A stretch of DNA of 64,000 nt from Methylomonas sp. LL1 (lineage in GTDB: Bacteria > Pseudomonadota > Gammaproteobacteria > Methylococcales > Methylomonadaceae): contig NZ_CP064653.1 in NCBI RefSeq assembly GCF_015711015.1, forward strand, positions 2,976,001 to 3,040,000, in the 5' to 3' direction. Numbering within the stretch: position 1 is the first letter of the stretch; every line of letters begins with the position of its first letter. Positions 54,178 through 62,965 of the stretch are shown here, piece by piece. The position numbers and the translations under genes were made by a program. Under the pieces are notes generated by a model, which was not told the origin of the DNA, searched no databases, and saw nothing but the letters and a program-made list of their open reading frames with translations.

Positions 54178-54969
54178 CTATCGTTTGCGCGGGGAACGGA
54201 ACGGCATCGCCAGCAACTGGATAAAGCCCAATTCGTCGGCTCGGCGAAAAGCGTCCAAACCAATGTTTATCTCTGTTTGCGGCAATGTTGGACTATGACA
54301 ATAGGTCCTGAACAACCGATCCCAGCACGACAACGAAAAGCCGTAATTGCTGTCGGTTTCCGCTTGCCGGGCGGAATGATGAATCCGATGCATGTCGGGC
54401 GTCACCAATACATAGCGTAAATAGCGCTCGACCAACGGCGGCAGGCCGACGTTGCCATGGTTGAACAACGCGCAAGCGTTCAGAATCACCTCGAATGCAA
54501 TCACCGCCGCTGGATCGGCGCCGAGCAGCAATACCAACACCGCCTTGTACAGCATCGACAACATGATTTCCAGCGGATGAAATCGCACCGCAGTGGTGGT
54601 ATCAAAATCGAGATCGGTATGATGCACCTGATGCAGACGCCAGAACCAACGCCAGTGGTGGGCGGCAATGTGTTGCGCGTAGATAGCCAGATCAAGCAGT
54701 AACAGCGTCAACGCCAACGCCAGCCAGTACGGAACCGGCAACAAATTGAACAAGCCTATCCGCTGATCGGCGGCCCAAATCGCCGCCAACCAGGCCGCCG
54801 CGCCGATACTGGTCCGCATCAACGCGACATTCAAGGCCGCCAGACCGAGATTAATCGGCCAGCGCCGGCCGCGCCCATTGTTCAGCGGGCGCCTGGGGCG
54901 AACAAACTCCCAAACTACCATCAACAACAAGATAGCCAAAAACACACCAAAGCGAACCGTTGCTTCCAT
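54178..54969 (-). CDS. Sterol desaturase/fatty acid hydroxylase family protein
   Basis: 263 residues from the ATG at 54969, which shares a base with the upstream stop (TGATG). Membrane helices near 5-22, 45-68 and 80-98. The diiron His clusters are all there: His100 with His104-105, HQVHH (113-117), His171 in the HNHG-like FNHGNVG and HRIHH (194-198). It should hydroxylate or desaturate a lipid using O2. Substrate unknown; methanotrophs make hopanoids, sterols and carotenoids. Confidence 0.85.
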   Translation of the reverse strand: MEATVRFGVFLAILLLMVVWEFVRPRRPLNNGRGRRWPINLGLAALNVALMRTSIGAAAWLAAIWAADQRIGLFNLLPVPYWLALALTLLLLDLAIYAQHIAAHHWRWFWRLHQVHHTDLDFDTTTAVRFHPLEIMLSMLYKAVLVLLLGADPAAVIAFEVILNACALFNHGNVGLPPLVERYLRYVLVTPDMHRIHHSARQAETDSNYGFSLSCWDRLFRTYCHSPTLPQTEINIGLDAFRRADELGFIQLLAMPFRSPRKR

Positions 54970-55652
54970 CAAGGTCTCCGGTAATATTGCACCGCCAGTT
55001 CGCCGGGATCGGCACCGAAAAAATAGGCCAAGCGCAAGCGCCACATCAACAAAATGGTGTTGAGTATGCCGTGCTTCCGCCAACGCCGGGCCGAGGTAAT
55101 GACTTTATCGCGCGGACAACAAGGCTTGCCAAGTTTTTTAAGCCGGCGACTGATCGCAATATCCTCCATCAGCGCAATTTCCGGAAATCCACCCACGGCC
55201 TGAAACGCCGAGCGTGTGACGAACAGGGCTTGATCGCCGGTGGCGATGCCGGTCAGCCGCGAACGCCAGTTCATCATGAATGCAATCAATTTGAAAACAG
55301 GCCGAGGATCGTCAAACTCGACATCGAATCGCCCCCACTGGTAACCGTCGGCCACCGCCCGCAAGATACGCCGGACGGCCTCATCCGGCAAACGGGTGTC
55401 GGCATGCAGGAACAGCAACACCCGCGCTTGAGCCGCCATCGCTCCGACATTCATTTGCTTGGCTCGTCCGCATGGCGCTTGCAACACTTTATCGACCAGC
55501 ACTTCGGCGACAATTCGACTGCCATCGTCGCTACCGCCATCGGCCAGCAATAGCTCGCAATCCGCCCGCAACGGTTGCAAGGCTCCCAGTTTGGCGGCGA
55601 TTTGCCCGGCCTCGTTCAGCACCGGTATCACGACACTCAGCTTAGGTTGCAT
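54969..55652 (-). CDS. Family 2 glycosyltransferase (TIGR04283-like)
   Basis: 227 residues, soluble GT-A fold. SVVIPVLNEAGQIAAKL, ADGGSDDGS, FLHADTRLP (the DxD-type metal site) and GATGD-like GIATGDQALFV match the TIGR04283 family, in which some members make arsenosugars. Several bacteria carry it beside lipid-modifying genes. It is coupled by one shared base to the desaturase-like gene, so the pair may glycosylate and oxidise the same lipid. The arsenosugar role is not shown here. Confidence 0.75.
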   Translation of the reverse strand: MQPKLSVVIPVLNEAGQIAAKLGALQPLRADCELLLADGGSDDGSRIVAEVLVDKVLQAPCGRAKQMNVGAMAAQARVLLFLHADTRLPDEAVRRILRAVADGYQWGRFDVEFDDPRPVFKLIAFMMNWRSRLTGIATGDQALFVTRSAFQAVGGFPEIALMEDIAISRRLKKLGKPCCPRDKVITSARRWRKHGILNTILLMWRLRLAYFFGADPGELAVQYYRRP

Positions 55653-55705
55653 GAGTCGCTAGTGTCCAGCGCGCCGCCGCAATTGCTGCCTTGGGCTATT
55701 TAGGC

Positions 55706-56461
55706 TCAATGCTCGTGAAACGGAAAAGGCCTGGAGTATTCTCGGCTGACTTGCGGCAGGGTGGTAAAAGCTTCCCTAAGTTTTTCGTGCCAGATGCGGC
55801 GCAATTGAATCAGATATTCGTCGTCTTCCTGAAAACAGTAATATTCATCCAACATCAGGCTGTCCTTGCCGTAAATCAACAAATCCACCGGCGCACCGAC
55901 GCTGGCGTTGCTGCGTATGGTGGAATCCATCGAAATCAAACAACAGCGCACGGCATCTTCCAGGGAGGTGTCAGTTTTTAGAAACCGATCCAGCACCGGC
56001 TTGCCGTATTTATTCTCGCCGATTTGCAGATAAGGTGTTTGGGTGGAAGTGGTAATGTAGTTACCTTCCGGATAGACCAGATAGGCACCGTGCGGCTCGC
56101 CGTCGATTTGGCCGGCCAGCAAGAAGGTGGCTGCGGGAAAAAAACCGTTTTGTCCGGCATTGGCGTGACGCTTTTGTTTCGCCAAACTGACTTGGCCGAG
56201 ATATTCCGCAGCCTCGGACAAATAATGCACGGTGTTCAGATTGATTTTGCTGCCTTCCTTAATGTCGCGCCGCAATTGATCCAACACCGCCTGCGTGGTG
56301 GCAAGATTGCCGGCGCTTAACAATATGATTTTCCGGTCGTCAAAGGTAGGCATCACGTGCATTTTGCAATGCACGCTCACATTATCAATGCCCGCGTTGG
56401 TTCTGGAATCCGACGTCAGAACCAAGCCGCCCTTCACCGATACAGCAATACAATAAGTCAT
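55706..56461 (-). CDS. Anbu/proteasome-type protease
   Basis: 251 residues from the ATG at 56461. After Met removal the N-terminal residue is Thr2 (MTYCIAVSVKGGLVLTSDSR), the Ntn-hydrolase nucleophile, and SVGAPVDLLIYGKDSL near 190-206 fits the Anbu family (ancestral beta-subunit). These form open helical or ring-like assemblies of unknown substrate. In many bacteria Anbu sits with a transglutaminase-like protein, an alpha-E protein and a circularly permuted ATP-grasp protein; none is adjacent here, although an ATP-grasp-like gene lies 5 kb away. Confidence 0.85.
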   Translation of the reverse strand: MTYCIAVSVKGGLVLTSDSRTNAGIDNVSVHCKMHVMPTFDDRKIILLSAGNLATTQAVLDQLRRDIKEGSKINLNTVHYLSEAAEYLGQVSLAKQKRHANAGQNGFFPAATFLLAGQIDGEPHGAYLVYPEGNYITTSTQTPYLQIGENKYGKPVLDRFLKTDTSLEDAVRCCLISMDSTIRSNASVGAPVDLLIYGKDSLMLDEYYCFQEDDEYLIQLRRIWHEKLREAFTTLPQVSREYSRPFPFHEH

Positions 56462-56591
56462 GGCCAATCTCTGCTTTAACTTTCAACCGATTAGTCAGTT
56501 TACTAAAATTAGCCCGCAATGACCACGCAACCGCCTCAAACAATTTTATTGGTTTGAGTCCGGCACTTAGCCAGCCTTATTACCTTGCCGC

Positions 56592-57395
56592 TCAACCCGC
56601 CAACCGCTTTTCCAATTCATGACGAACCAAGTTGTCGTAATGCCGGCGCAATACCGAATCACTAGGTCTAGCCGGCAGCCTGGCCTCGATTTCCGCTTGC
56701 AGCTGGCTGATGAAATGCCGTTTTAAAATAGAATCCTGCGGTATCGCCATTTTTGCCGTTTGCCGAACAGATGAAGGCCTTGTCTCGGCGACAACCGACG
56801 CCAGCTCTTCTCTCCCGATGGCCAGTTCGATGATGCTGGCTTTCGGCGCGGGCTTTGCCGATGCCGGCTGTTCCGCAACCATTTGCGCCACGGGCGCGGC
56901 GACCTCGCTCGCTACCGATGGCTCCAAGGCCAATTTATGCAAGGCGTCATAGTGGCGACGCAATACCGAATCGGTCGGATAGGGATTGGACAACGCTTGT
57001 TTTTTTGCCGCCAATTCGGCCTGGTAATGCCGGCGCAACACCGAGTCCCTCGGAATATCGCTCAGCGGAGCGCTTTCGGACGCGGGCGCATGATGTATTT
57101 CTGGCTGTTTGTCGGCCGGCCGCAAAATCTCCTCCGTTGTCGGGCGATTGTCCGCTTTTATTGGCGGAGTAACCGATTGATCCATGAAGCCGGATTGAGA
57201 CTGCATTTTTGGCGCTTCAACCGCCGGATTGTGCCGATGCGGCTGTTTATTGACCGGCTGGCTCTGATCGGCTTCATCCCTGGAGGCACGCACAATCAAC
57301 CAGGTCAGCAATAACCCTACCACTAGCAGGATCGCGGCGATTTGAGCCGCGCCCATTGAATTAAGAACACTCACCATGTTTTGTAGTGTTTCCAT
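56592..57395 (-). CDS. Membrane-anchored protein with four DSVLRRHY repeats
   Basis: 267 residues from the ATG at 57395 with a strong ribosome site (AGGAGGGG). A membrane helix (17-36) is followed by a basic, Pro/Gln-rich linker. Four copies of an eight-residue motif appear: DSVLRRHY (117-124), DSVLRRHY (142-149), DSILKRHF (221-228) and DSVLRRHY (246-253). Each is preceded by a Pro and followed by about 15 helical residues ending in acidic and Leu residues. The repeats are grouped in two pairs with a 70-residue Ala/Pro linker between. No family recognised; the tail is probably cytoplasmic and binds a partner. Confidence 0.75.
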   Translation of the reverse strand: METLQNMVSVLNSMGAAQIAAILLVVGLLLTWLIVRASRDEADQSQPVNKQPHRHNPAVEAPKMQSQSGFMDQSVTPPIKADNRPTTEEILRPADKQPEIHHAPASESAPLSDIPRDSVLRRHYQAELAAKKQALSNPYPTDSVLRRHYDALHKLALEPSVASEVAAPVAQMVAEQPASAKPAPKASIIELAIGREELASVVAETRPSSVRQTAKMAIPQDSILKRHFISQLQAEIEARLPARPSDSVLRRHYDNLVRHELEKRLAG

Positions 57396-57671
57396 ATCCC
57401 CTCCTGTTTTTTTCTTATATGTTGGATACAACAGGCCGACCGCATCCCCGTTAAGTTTCAAGCCGGACACGATCAAGCGCTTTGTTTTTACTACAAAAAT
57501 ATCGACAAAGATACCCCTGATTCAAATTTTGCTTCAGACAAATCGGCTCGACGGCATGCGCGGCTTTACCGGAATTGGCCCGGCAGTAGTAAAGTAAGCC
57601 GACAAACGGCATGATTCGATCAGAACTTGACCGCTATATCCAACCTTGTCCATTCAAAAGGAGTGTGCGCC

Positions 57672-59165
57672 ATGCCCATCGAATCCTGCACCTATGTCAT
57701 TTTTGGTGCGACCGGAAATCTGGCTCGGCTTAAGTTGATGCCCGGTTTTTACCACCTGGAAATGGAGAAAAAACTGCCGGAAGGCACTCGTATTGTCGCG
57801 ATAGGCCGCCGTCCCTGGGACCGGGAAAAATGGCTGAGCGAAGTACGTGGCATGCTGGAAGAAAAAGCCGGCGACAAACTGGATGAAACCGTGTTTGCCC
57901 GCTTCAGCGAGCGCCTGTTTTACCACCGAGGCAATCTGGACGATGACCAATGCTACCAGGATCTGGCCGTCACTCTGAACGATGAAGCCCAACATTTTCC
58001 CAAGAACATCGCCTTTTATCTGGCGGTCGGTCCGGACGATTTTGGCCATGTGATCGAATCGCTGAGTCAGGTTCATCTATTAACGCAAGAATACGGCTGG
58101 CGGCGGGTGGTGATCGAAAAGCCCTTCGGTTACGATCTGGAAAGCGCTCAAGCCCTGCAAAAGCGCATCGAACGCTTTCTGACCGAGGAACAAATCTATC
58201 GGATCGATCACTACCTGGGCAAGGGCATGGTACAAAACGTGTTGGTATTCCGGTTTGCCAATGTGATGCTGGAACCGATATGGAACCGCAATTACATCGA
58301 TCACATCCAGATCACCCACGCCGAGGATATGGGCATCAGCACGCGCGGCGAATATTACGACAGTGCCGGCGCGATGCGCGACATGCTGCAAAGCCATTTA
58401 TTGCAATTACTGACTCTGGTGGCGATGGAACCGCCGGTGGCGATGGACGCCGAGGCCTTGCGCGATGAAAAAGTCAAAGTATTGAAATCGATCCGGCCTA
58501 TCCCAAAATCGGCGGTGCATGCCCACGCCTTCCGCGGCCAATACGCCAAGGGCACGATCGATGGGCAAAAGGTCAAAGGTTATCTGGAAGAAGCCAACAT
58601 CCCGGCCAACAGCACCACCGAAACCTATGCGGCGATGAAGCTAATGATCGACAACTGGCGTTGGCGCGGCGTGCCATTTTACCTCCGCACCGGCAAGCGC
58701 ATGGCAAAAGGCCAGTCCAGCATCTCGATCTGCTTCCGCCACCCGCCGCTGCAATTTTTTCGCGACACGCATATCCATTGCATGAATCCCAACTGGGTCA
58801 TCATGGGCATTCAGCCGGAAGAATGTATCCGGATCGAAATGACGATAAAAGAAGCCGGCCTGGAAATGCGCACCCACACCACCAGTCTGGATGCCAGCTT
58901 TCGCCAGCCGAACCAGCGCCATGTCGATGCTTACGAGGATTTACTGCTGGACGTGATACAAGGCGACCGCTCGTTGTTTTTGCGTTTCGACGAAGTGGAA
59001 TACGCCTGGCGCATCGTCGACCCGATACTGCAGACTTGGGCTACCGAACGCGACTACATTGCCACTTATCCGGCCGGTTCCTGGGGGCCGACGGAAAGCC
59101 GCCGCTTGTTTGAAAAAGAAGGCCAATTCTGGCGCAGTTCCTTGCTGCCGGAATGCGGTCCCTGA
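57672..59165 (+). CDS. zwf: Glucose-6-phosphate 1-dehydrogenase
   Basis: 497 residues from the ATG at 57672, set by AAAAGGAGTG. The NADP loop is [11 protein letters not shown]. The substrate motif reads [13 protein letters not shown], with Gly where most enzymes have Glu after the Lys. EKPFG, the C-terminal PYxRTGKR-like FYLRTGKRM and the [14 protein letters not shown] region are intact. First enzyme of the oxidative pentose phosphate and Entner-Doudoroff routes; in ribulose-monophosphate methanotrophs it also runs cyclic formaldehyde oxidation. Confidence 0.96.
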   Translation: MPIESCTYVIFGATGNLARLKLMPGFYHLEMEKKLPEGTRIVAIGRRPWDREKWLSEVRGMLEEKAGDKLDETVFARFSERLFYHRGNLDDDQCYQDLAVTLNDEAQHFPKNIAFYLAVGPDDFGHVIESLSQVHLLTQEYGWRRVVIEKPFGYDLESAQALQKRIERFLTEEQIYRIDHYLGKGMVQNVLVFRFANVMLEPIWNRNYIDHIQITHAEDMGISTRGEYYDSAGAMRDMLQSHLLQLLTLVAMEPPVAMDAEALRDEKVKVLKSIRPIPKSAVHAHAFRGQYAKGTIDGQKVKGYLEEANIPANSTTETYAAMKLMIDNWRWRGVPFYLRTGKRMAKGQSSISICFRHPPLQFFRDTHIHCMNPNWVIMGIQPEECIRIEMTIKEAGLEMRTHTTSLDASFRQPNQRHVDAYEDLLLDVIQGDRSLFLRFDEVEYAWRIVDPILQTWATERDYIATYPAGSWGPTESRRLFEKEGQFWRSSLLPECGP

Positions 59166-59174
59166 CGCGAAAAA

Positions 59175-59195
59175 GGGCGACGCCAGGCGTCGCCC
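59175..59195 (-). terminator. Terminator between zwf and aqpZ
   Basis: A perfect ten-base stem (GGGCGACGCC / GGCGTCGCCC) with a single-base loop; on the minus strand it is followed by TTTTTCGCG, so it ends aqpZ. It can also block zwf read-through. Confidence 0.85.
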
Positions 59196-59208
59196 CAAGC
59201 CTGAACGC

Positions 59209-59904
59209 TTAATCGGTGGAGTCTTCGCTACCCAAAAACTGGTAGACCAAGGCGCCCGCCACCGCGCCCACGATGGGCGCCAACCAAAACAGCCAAAGCT
59301 GAACCACGGCCCAATCGCCGACGAATATCGCCGTAGCCGTACTGCGGGCCGGATTGACCGAGGTATTGGTGACCGGAATGCTGATCAAGTGAATCAGGGT
59401 CAGGCATAAACCAATGGCGATCGGCGCAAAACCTTGCGGCGCTCTGGCATCGGTCGCACCCAGAATCACTAACAAAAACATCATGGCCATCACGACTTCG
59501 GTCACCAGCGCCGACAACAACGAATAACCACCCGGCGAGTGCTCGCCGTAACCATTGGAAGCAAACCCGGCCGACACGTCAAACCCGGCCTTACCGCTGG
59601 CAATCAGAAATAAAACGCCTCCGGCCACGATGCCGCCCAACACTTGCGCGGCAATATACGGCAGCAATTTATCGGCGGGGAAACGGCCGCCAACCCATAA
59701 ACCGATCGATACCGCCGGATTCAAATGGCAACCGGAAATATGTCCGATTGCGAAGGCCATGGTCAACACGGTCAAACCAAACGCGCAGGACACGCCCAAT
59801 AAACCGATACCGACATCCGGAAAAGCCGCAGCAAGCACCGCACTGCCGCAACCGCCCAGCACCAACCAAAATGTCCCAAAAAACTCCGCCGTATATTGTT
59901 TCAT
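59209..59904 (-). CDS. aqpZ: Aquaporin Z
   Basis: 231 residues, the E. coli AqpZ length. Six membrane helices and two NPA loops: [14 protein letters not shown] and [16 protein letters not shown], the latter with the conserved Arg of the selectivity filter. The N-terminal [23 protein letters not shown] is typical. A water channel of the inner membrane. Ends at a strong terminator. Confidence 0.96.
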   Translation of the reverse strand: MKQYTAEFFGTFWLVLGGCGSAVLAAAFPDVGIGLLGVSCAFGLTVLTMAFAIGHISGCHLNPAVSIGLWVGGRFPADKLLPYIAAQVLGGIVAGGVLFLIASGKAGFDVSAGFASNGYGEHSPGGYSLLSALVTEVVMAMMFLLVILGATDARAPQGFAPIAIGLCLTLIHLISIPVTNTSVNPARSTATAIFVGDWAVVQLWLFWLAPIVGAVAGALVYQFLGSEDSTD

Positions 59905-60255
59905 CTGCTTTCCCCGTTTTAATGTTGTATTTATTTGCTCAATCGGCCGGAACGACTCATGGCCGTCTCAACCTACTGTTTGCTAGATTATTTCAGGGGT
60001 TGAGCGATTCGCCGGTGTAAATGTCGAACCTGTTTGATCCGCAAGCCAAGGATCCAGCATGCCAAAAACGATTCCCCGCCACCATCTAACATATTGAGTC
60101 TAGTTACAAGTCAGACAAAGTCAATCAATCTTCTTTATAAGCAATAACTTACGAATCATTTTGCGTTGTTGCAAGGCAGCGCGGCATATCCCAACAACCC
60201 GCCGGCGTCCTTGCTGAACCTGGCGTTGCGGAAAGCCGATGGCAATGATGAATTT
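59905..60255. other. Intergenic region, no gene seen
   Basis: 351 bases between aqpZ and the minus-strand lipoprotein gene. No protein-like frame, hairpin or promoter pair was identified. Confidence 0.4.
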
Positions 60256-60801
60256 TTAATGCCAGCCGCCGTATTGGCTGGTCGGGTCGCCGCGAAAGCC
60301 GGCGGTGGTTTTGTTATTGTCCGGAACGGTGCCGAAGCTTTCCGCCGCCCTCACCCAATTTTTGTGGGTGTAGCCGCCTAGGGCCCGAGCTTGCTTGGCG
60401 ATGCGGGTACTCAAGGGGTTGATGTCGTATTTGCTGGCGGCGGCATGGATTGCCACCGTAATCATGCGCTGTTCTTCGCCGGCGTCGGCTGTGGGATAGT
60501 AGGCCAGAATCACCGGCAACAAAGTACCGGCCGGCACGTCCACGCTATAACGCGGACTATCGGCCAACTCCACTCTGGACAGTTCCCGGCCTTGTTCGGT
60601 CAACACCTTGACCAAACCGGTTTTAGCCGGCCCCTGATCGTTGCTAACCAAGCCTTCCAAGGTCTTTAGCTTGTCGTATTTCTCCTGATTGGCTTGACTG
60701 ACGACCGCTGGCTGCGGCTTGGAATCGCAACCGATCATGGCCCAGCCCGACATGATCAAGACGCCACTCAAACCCAAGACTGGTTTAAACGCTGATTTCA
60801 T
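60256..60801 (-). CDS. Putative lipoprotein of unknown function
   Basis: 181 residues from the ATG at 60801. The signal sequence ends MSGWAMIGCDSK, a lipobox-like site with lipidation Cys25. The mature part has a beta-rich region (LVKVLTEQGRELSRVEL, YSVDVPAGTLLPVILAYYP) resembling a carboxypeptidase-regulatory-like or transthyretin-type fold, and a helical C-terminus with HAAASKYDINPLSTRIAKQA. Family not recognised. It is divergent from yajQ by 147 bases. Confidence 0.65.
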   Translation of the reverse strand: MKSAFKPVLGLSGVLIMSGWAMIGCDSKPQPAVVSQANQEKYDKLKTLEGLVSNDQGPAKTGLVKVLTEQGRELSRVELADSPRYSVDVPAGTLLPVILAYYPTADAGEEQRMITVAIHAAASKYDINPLSTRIAKQARALGGYTHKNWVRAAESFGTVPDNNKTTAGFRGDPTSQYGGWH

Positions 60802-60948
60802 CGCTCTCTCCCCATTAATTAAGACTAAAATACTGCTGAACCAGTGTAACCCAATCGGCCCGGCAATGCCTTCCGCCAGATAGAGGTTGAATTCGGCGCG
60901 CATCACCTTTATAGTGATTCGCCTTTTTTCCACTTGCAAATCAATATC

Positions 60949-61431
60949 ATGCCATCATTCGACATCGTTTCAGAACTTGATAACCACGAAGTGACCAACG
61001 CCGTTGATCAAGCGAACAAGGAAGTCTCCACCCGCTTTGATTTCAAAGGCAGCAACGCCTGTTTCGAGCAGCAGGACGATAGCATCGTCATGAAGGCCGA
61101 ATCGACTTTTCAGCTCCAGCAAATGCTGCCTATCCTGTACGCCAAGATGGGCAAGCGCGGCATCGATATCGCCAGCATGGAAAGCGGTAAAATTCAGGAT
61201 ACCGGCAAAACCGCACAGCAATCCATTACCTTGAAACAAGGCATAGCCAGCGATTTGGCCAAAAAAATCGTCAAATTGATCAAGGATAAAAAGCTTAAGG
61301 TACAAGCCGCCATCAACGGCGATAAGGTGCGCGTGACCGGCAAAAAGCGCGACGATTTACAGGAAGTGATCCAGATGCTGCGCCAGGAGGATCTGGAACA
61401 ACCGCTGCAATTCAACAACTTCCGCGATTAA
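60949..61431 (+). CDS. yajQ: YajQ family nucleotide-binding protein
   Basis: 160 residues from the ATG at 60949 (MPSFDIVSELDNHEVTNAVD is the universal start; five upstream codons are not conserved). STRFDFKGS and the C-terminal VRVTGKKRDDLQEVIQML are diagnostic. Members bind nucleotides, and in Xanthomonas a YajQ protein binds c-di-GMP and a transcription factor; both a PilZ protein and an HD-GYP protein are in this window. Confidence 0.95.
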   Translation: MPSFDIVSELDNHEVTNAVDQANKEVSTRFDFKGSNACFEQQDDSIVMKAESTFQLQQMLPILYAKMGKRGIDIASMESGKIQDTGKTAQQSITLKQGIASDLAKKIVKLIKDKKLKVQAAINGDKVRVTGKKRDDLQEVIQMLRQEDLEQPLQFNNFRD

Positions 61432-61522
61432 TTCGAAACCAAGACCCGCAAACCGCCGGATAGCGATCACAGGCATCGTTCCGGTTTATTCCTACTCATC
61501 CGGACATTCCGACGCTTCATGC

Positions 61523-62836
61523 ATGACTGTTTTTGATCATAATCTGGGTATTCAACGCGCCGAACAACTGAATCGGGATTGCCATTGCGTGGCGTTGAAC
61601 CGGCAGCTGCTGCGGCGCGAATTAGCCCATCAGCTCGATGGCGATCGGCTATACCGGATGATTACCGACGATAGACCACATCTGTTTTCCGATTCCGCGG
61701 TATTCGTGGCCGAATCCAGCCTGAACAAACAGCGCGACATCATCAATGCCTTGGAGCGCGTGATTGCCTTACCGACTTATCAGCAACGGGTGCTGGCCCA
61801 TGCGCCCGAATCCGCCCAATTTACGCCCAAGGCGCGGGGAGTTTTCCTAGGCTATGATTTTCATCTGGACGCGGACGGGCCACGACTGATCGAAATCAAC
61901 AGCAATGCCGGCGGCGCCTTGCTGAATGCATTGCTGGCGCGCGCTCACAGCCCTTGCGATAGCTGCCCATGCAAGTTGGCGCATCCATCCGCCCTGGCCC
62001 AGGAACAGATTTTTATCGACATGTTCCTGCGGGAATGGCGTCTGGAAGGCCATTCGCAACCCCTGTGCACACTGGCGATAGTCGACGACAGCCCTGGTCA
62101 ACAGTACATGTTGCCCGAGTTCATGCTATTTAGAAACCTGTTCGCCGCTCATCAAATCGACACGATTATTTGTGACCCATCCGATCTGACCTACCGGGAC
62201 GGCCGGCTCCGGCACGGCGATAGTCCCATCGATATGGTCTACAATCGCCTGACCGATTTCGGCTTGGAACACACTAACCATCAAGCCTTGCGCGATGCCT
62301 ATCTGGCCGGTTCGGTCGTCGTCACGCCGCACCCCAGAAATCACGCCTTATACGCCGACAAGCGCAATCTAGCCTTGTTGACCGACGTCGATGCCCTGGA
62401 ACAAATCGGCGTCGATGCCGCCACCCGCGCCATTTTGCTGCAAGGCATAGCCAAGACGGTACGGGTCGAGACTCAAGACCAGGAAAGCCTGTGGCAGCGG
62501 CGCAAGCAACTCTTCTTCAAACCGGCCAAGGGCTACGGCAGCAAGGCCGCCTATCGCGGCGATAAGCTGACGCGCCGAGTGTTCAGCGAAATTTTACAAG
62601 GCGATTACGTCGCCCAAAATCTGGTACAACCCAGCGAACGCCAGTTGCAGATCGCCGACCAGGCCGTGGAGTTGAAGCTGGATTTACGCAACTATGTCTA
62701 TCAAGGCCAAATCCAAGCCACCTGCGCCCGGCTCTATCAAGGCCAAACCACCAATTTCCGCACGCCCGGCGGCGGCTTCGCCCAGGTAGTCGTGGTGCCG
62801 CAAGTCACCGAATCCGCGCAAGTGATTGCCGGCTAA
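61523..62836 (+). CDS. ATP-grasp-like hypothetical protein
   Basis: 437 residues, soluble. The PRLIEINSNAGGALLNALLAR segment (about 127-147) and FKPAKGYGSKAAYRGDKLTRRV (described here by its Gly/Lys-rich loop near 331-352) resemble the metal-binding EINxN and the nucleotide-binding lysine loop of ATP-grasp ligases. The order, with EINxN first, suggests circular permutation. A CDSCPCKL Cys motif lies near 151-158. The likely reaction is carboxylate-amine ligation, substrate unknown. Monocistronic, followed by a hairpin terminator. Confidence 0.6.
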   Translation: MTVFDHNLGIQRAEQLNRDCHCVALNRQLLRRELAHQLDGDRLYRMITDDRPHLFSDSAVFVAESSLNKQRDIINALERVIALPTYQQRVLAHAPESAQFTPKARGVFLGYDFHLDADGPRLIEINSNAGGALLNALLARAHSPCDSCPCKLAHPSALAQEQIFIDMFLREWRLEGHSQPLCTLAIVDDSPGQQYMLPEFMLFRNLFAAHQIDTIICDPSDLTYRDGRLRHGDSPIDMVYNRLTDFGLEHTNHQALRDAYLAGSVVVTPHPRNHALYADKRNLALLTDVDALEQIGVDAATRAILLQGIAKTVRVETQDQESLWQRRKQLFFKPAKGYGSKAAYRGDKLTRRVFSEILQGDYVAQNLVQPSERQLQIADQAVELKLDLRNYVYQGQIQATCARLYQGQTTNFRTPGGGFAQVVVVPQVTESAQVIAG

Positions 62837-62849
62837 AAAGAACCCGCCA

Positions 62850-62872
62850 CGCCGGCTATCGGCGACTTTTTT
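62850..62872 (+). terminator. Intrinsic terminator after the ATP-grasp-like gene
   Basis: A five-base stem (CGCCG / CGGCG) with a five-base loop followed by AC and TTTTTT. Short stem but a good T run and correct position. Confidence 0.7.
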
Positions 62873-62965
62873 CAACTTCATTAACGGATTTTAGTTTATG
62901 CTCCTTCCGCATGGCCGGCGAGCTACCTTTGTTATCTACCATTTTGTCGGAACGAAGATTAATTA

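Noticed and set aside
55706..62836. A linked Anbu plus ATP-grasp peptide-modification operon
   Set aside because: The ATP-grasp-like gene is 5 kb away on the opposite strand with unrelated core genes between, so no operon can be claimed.
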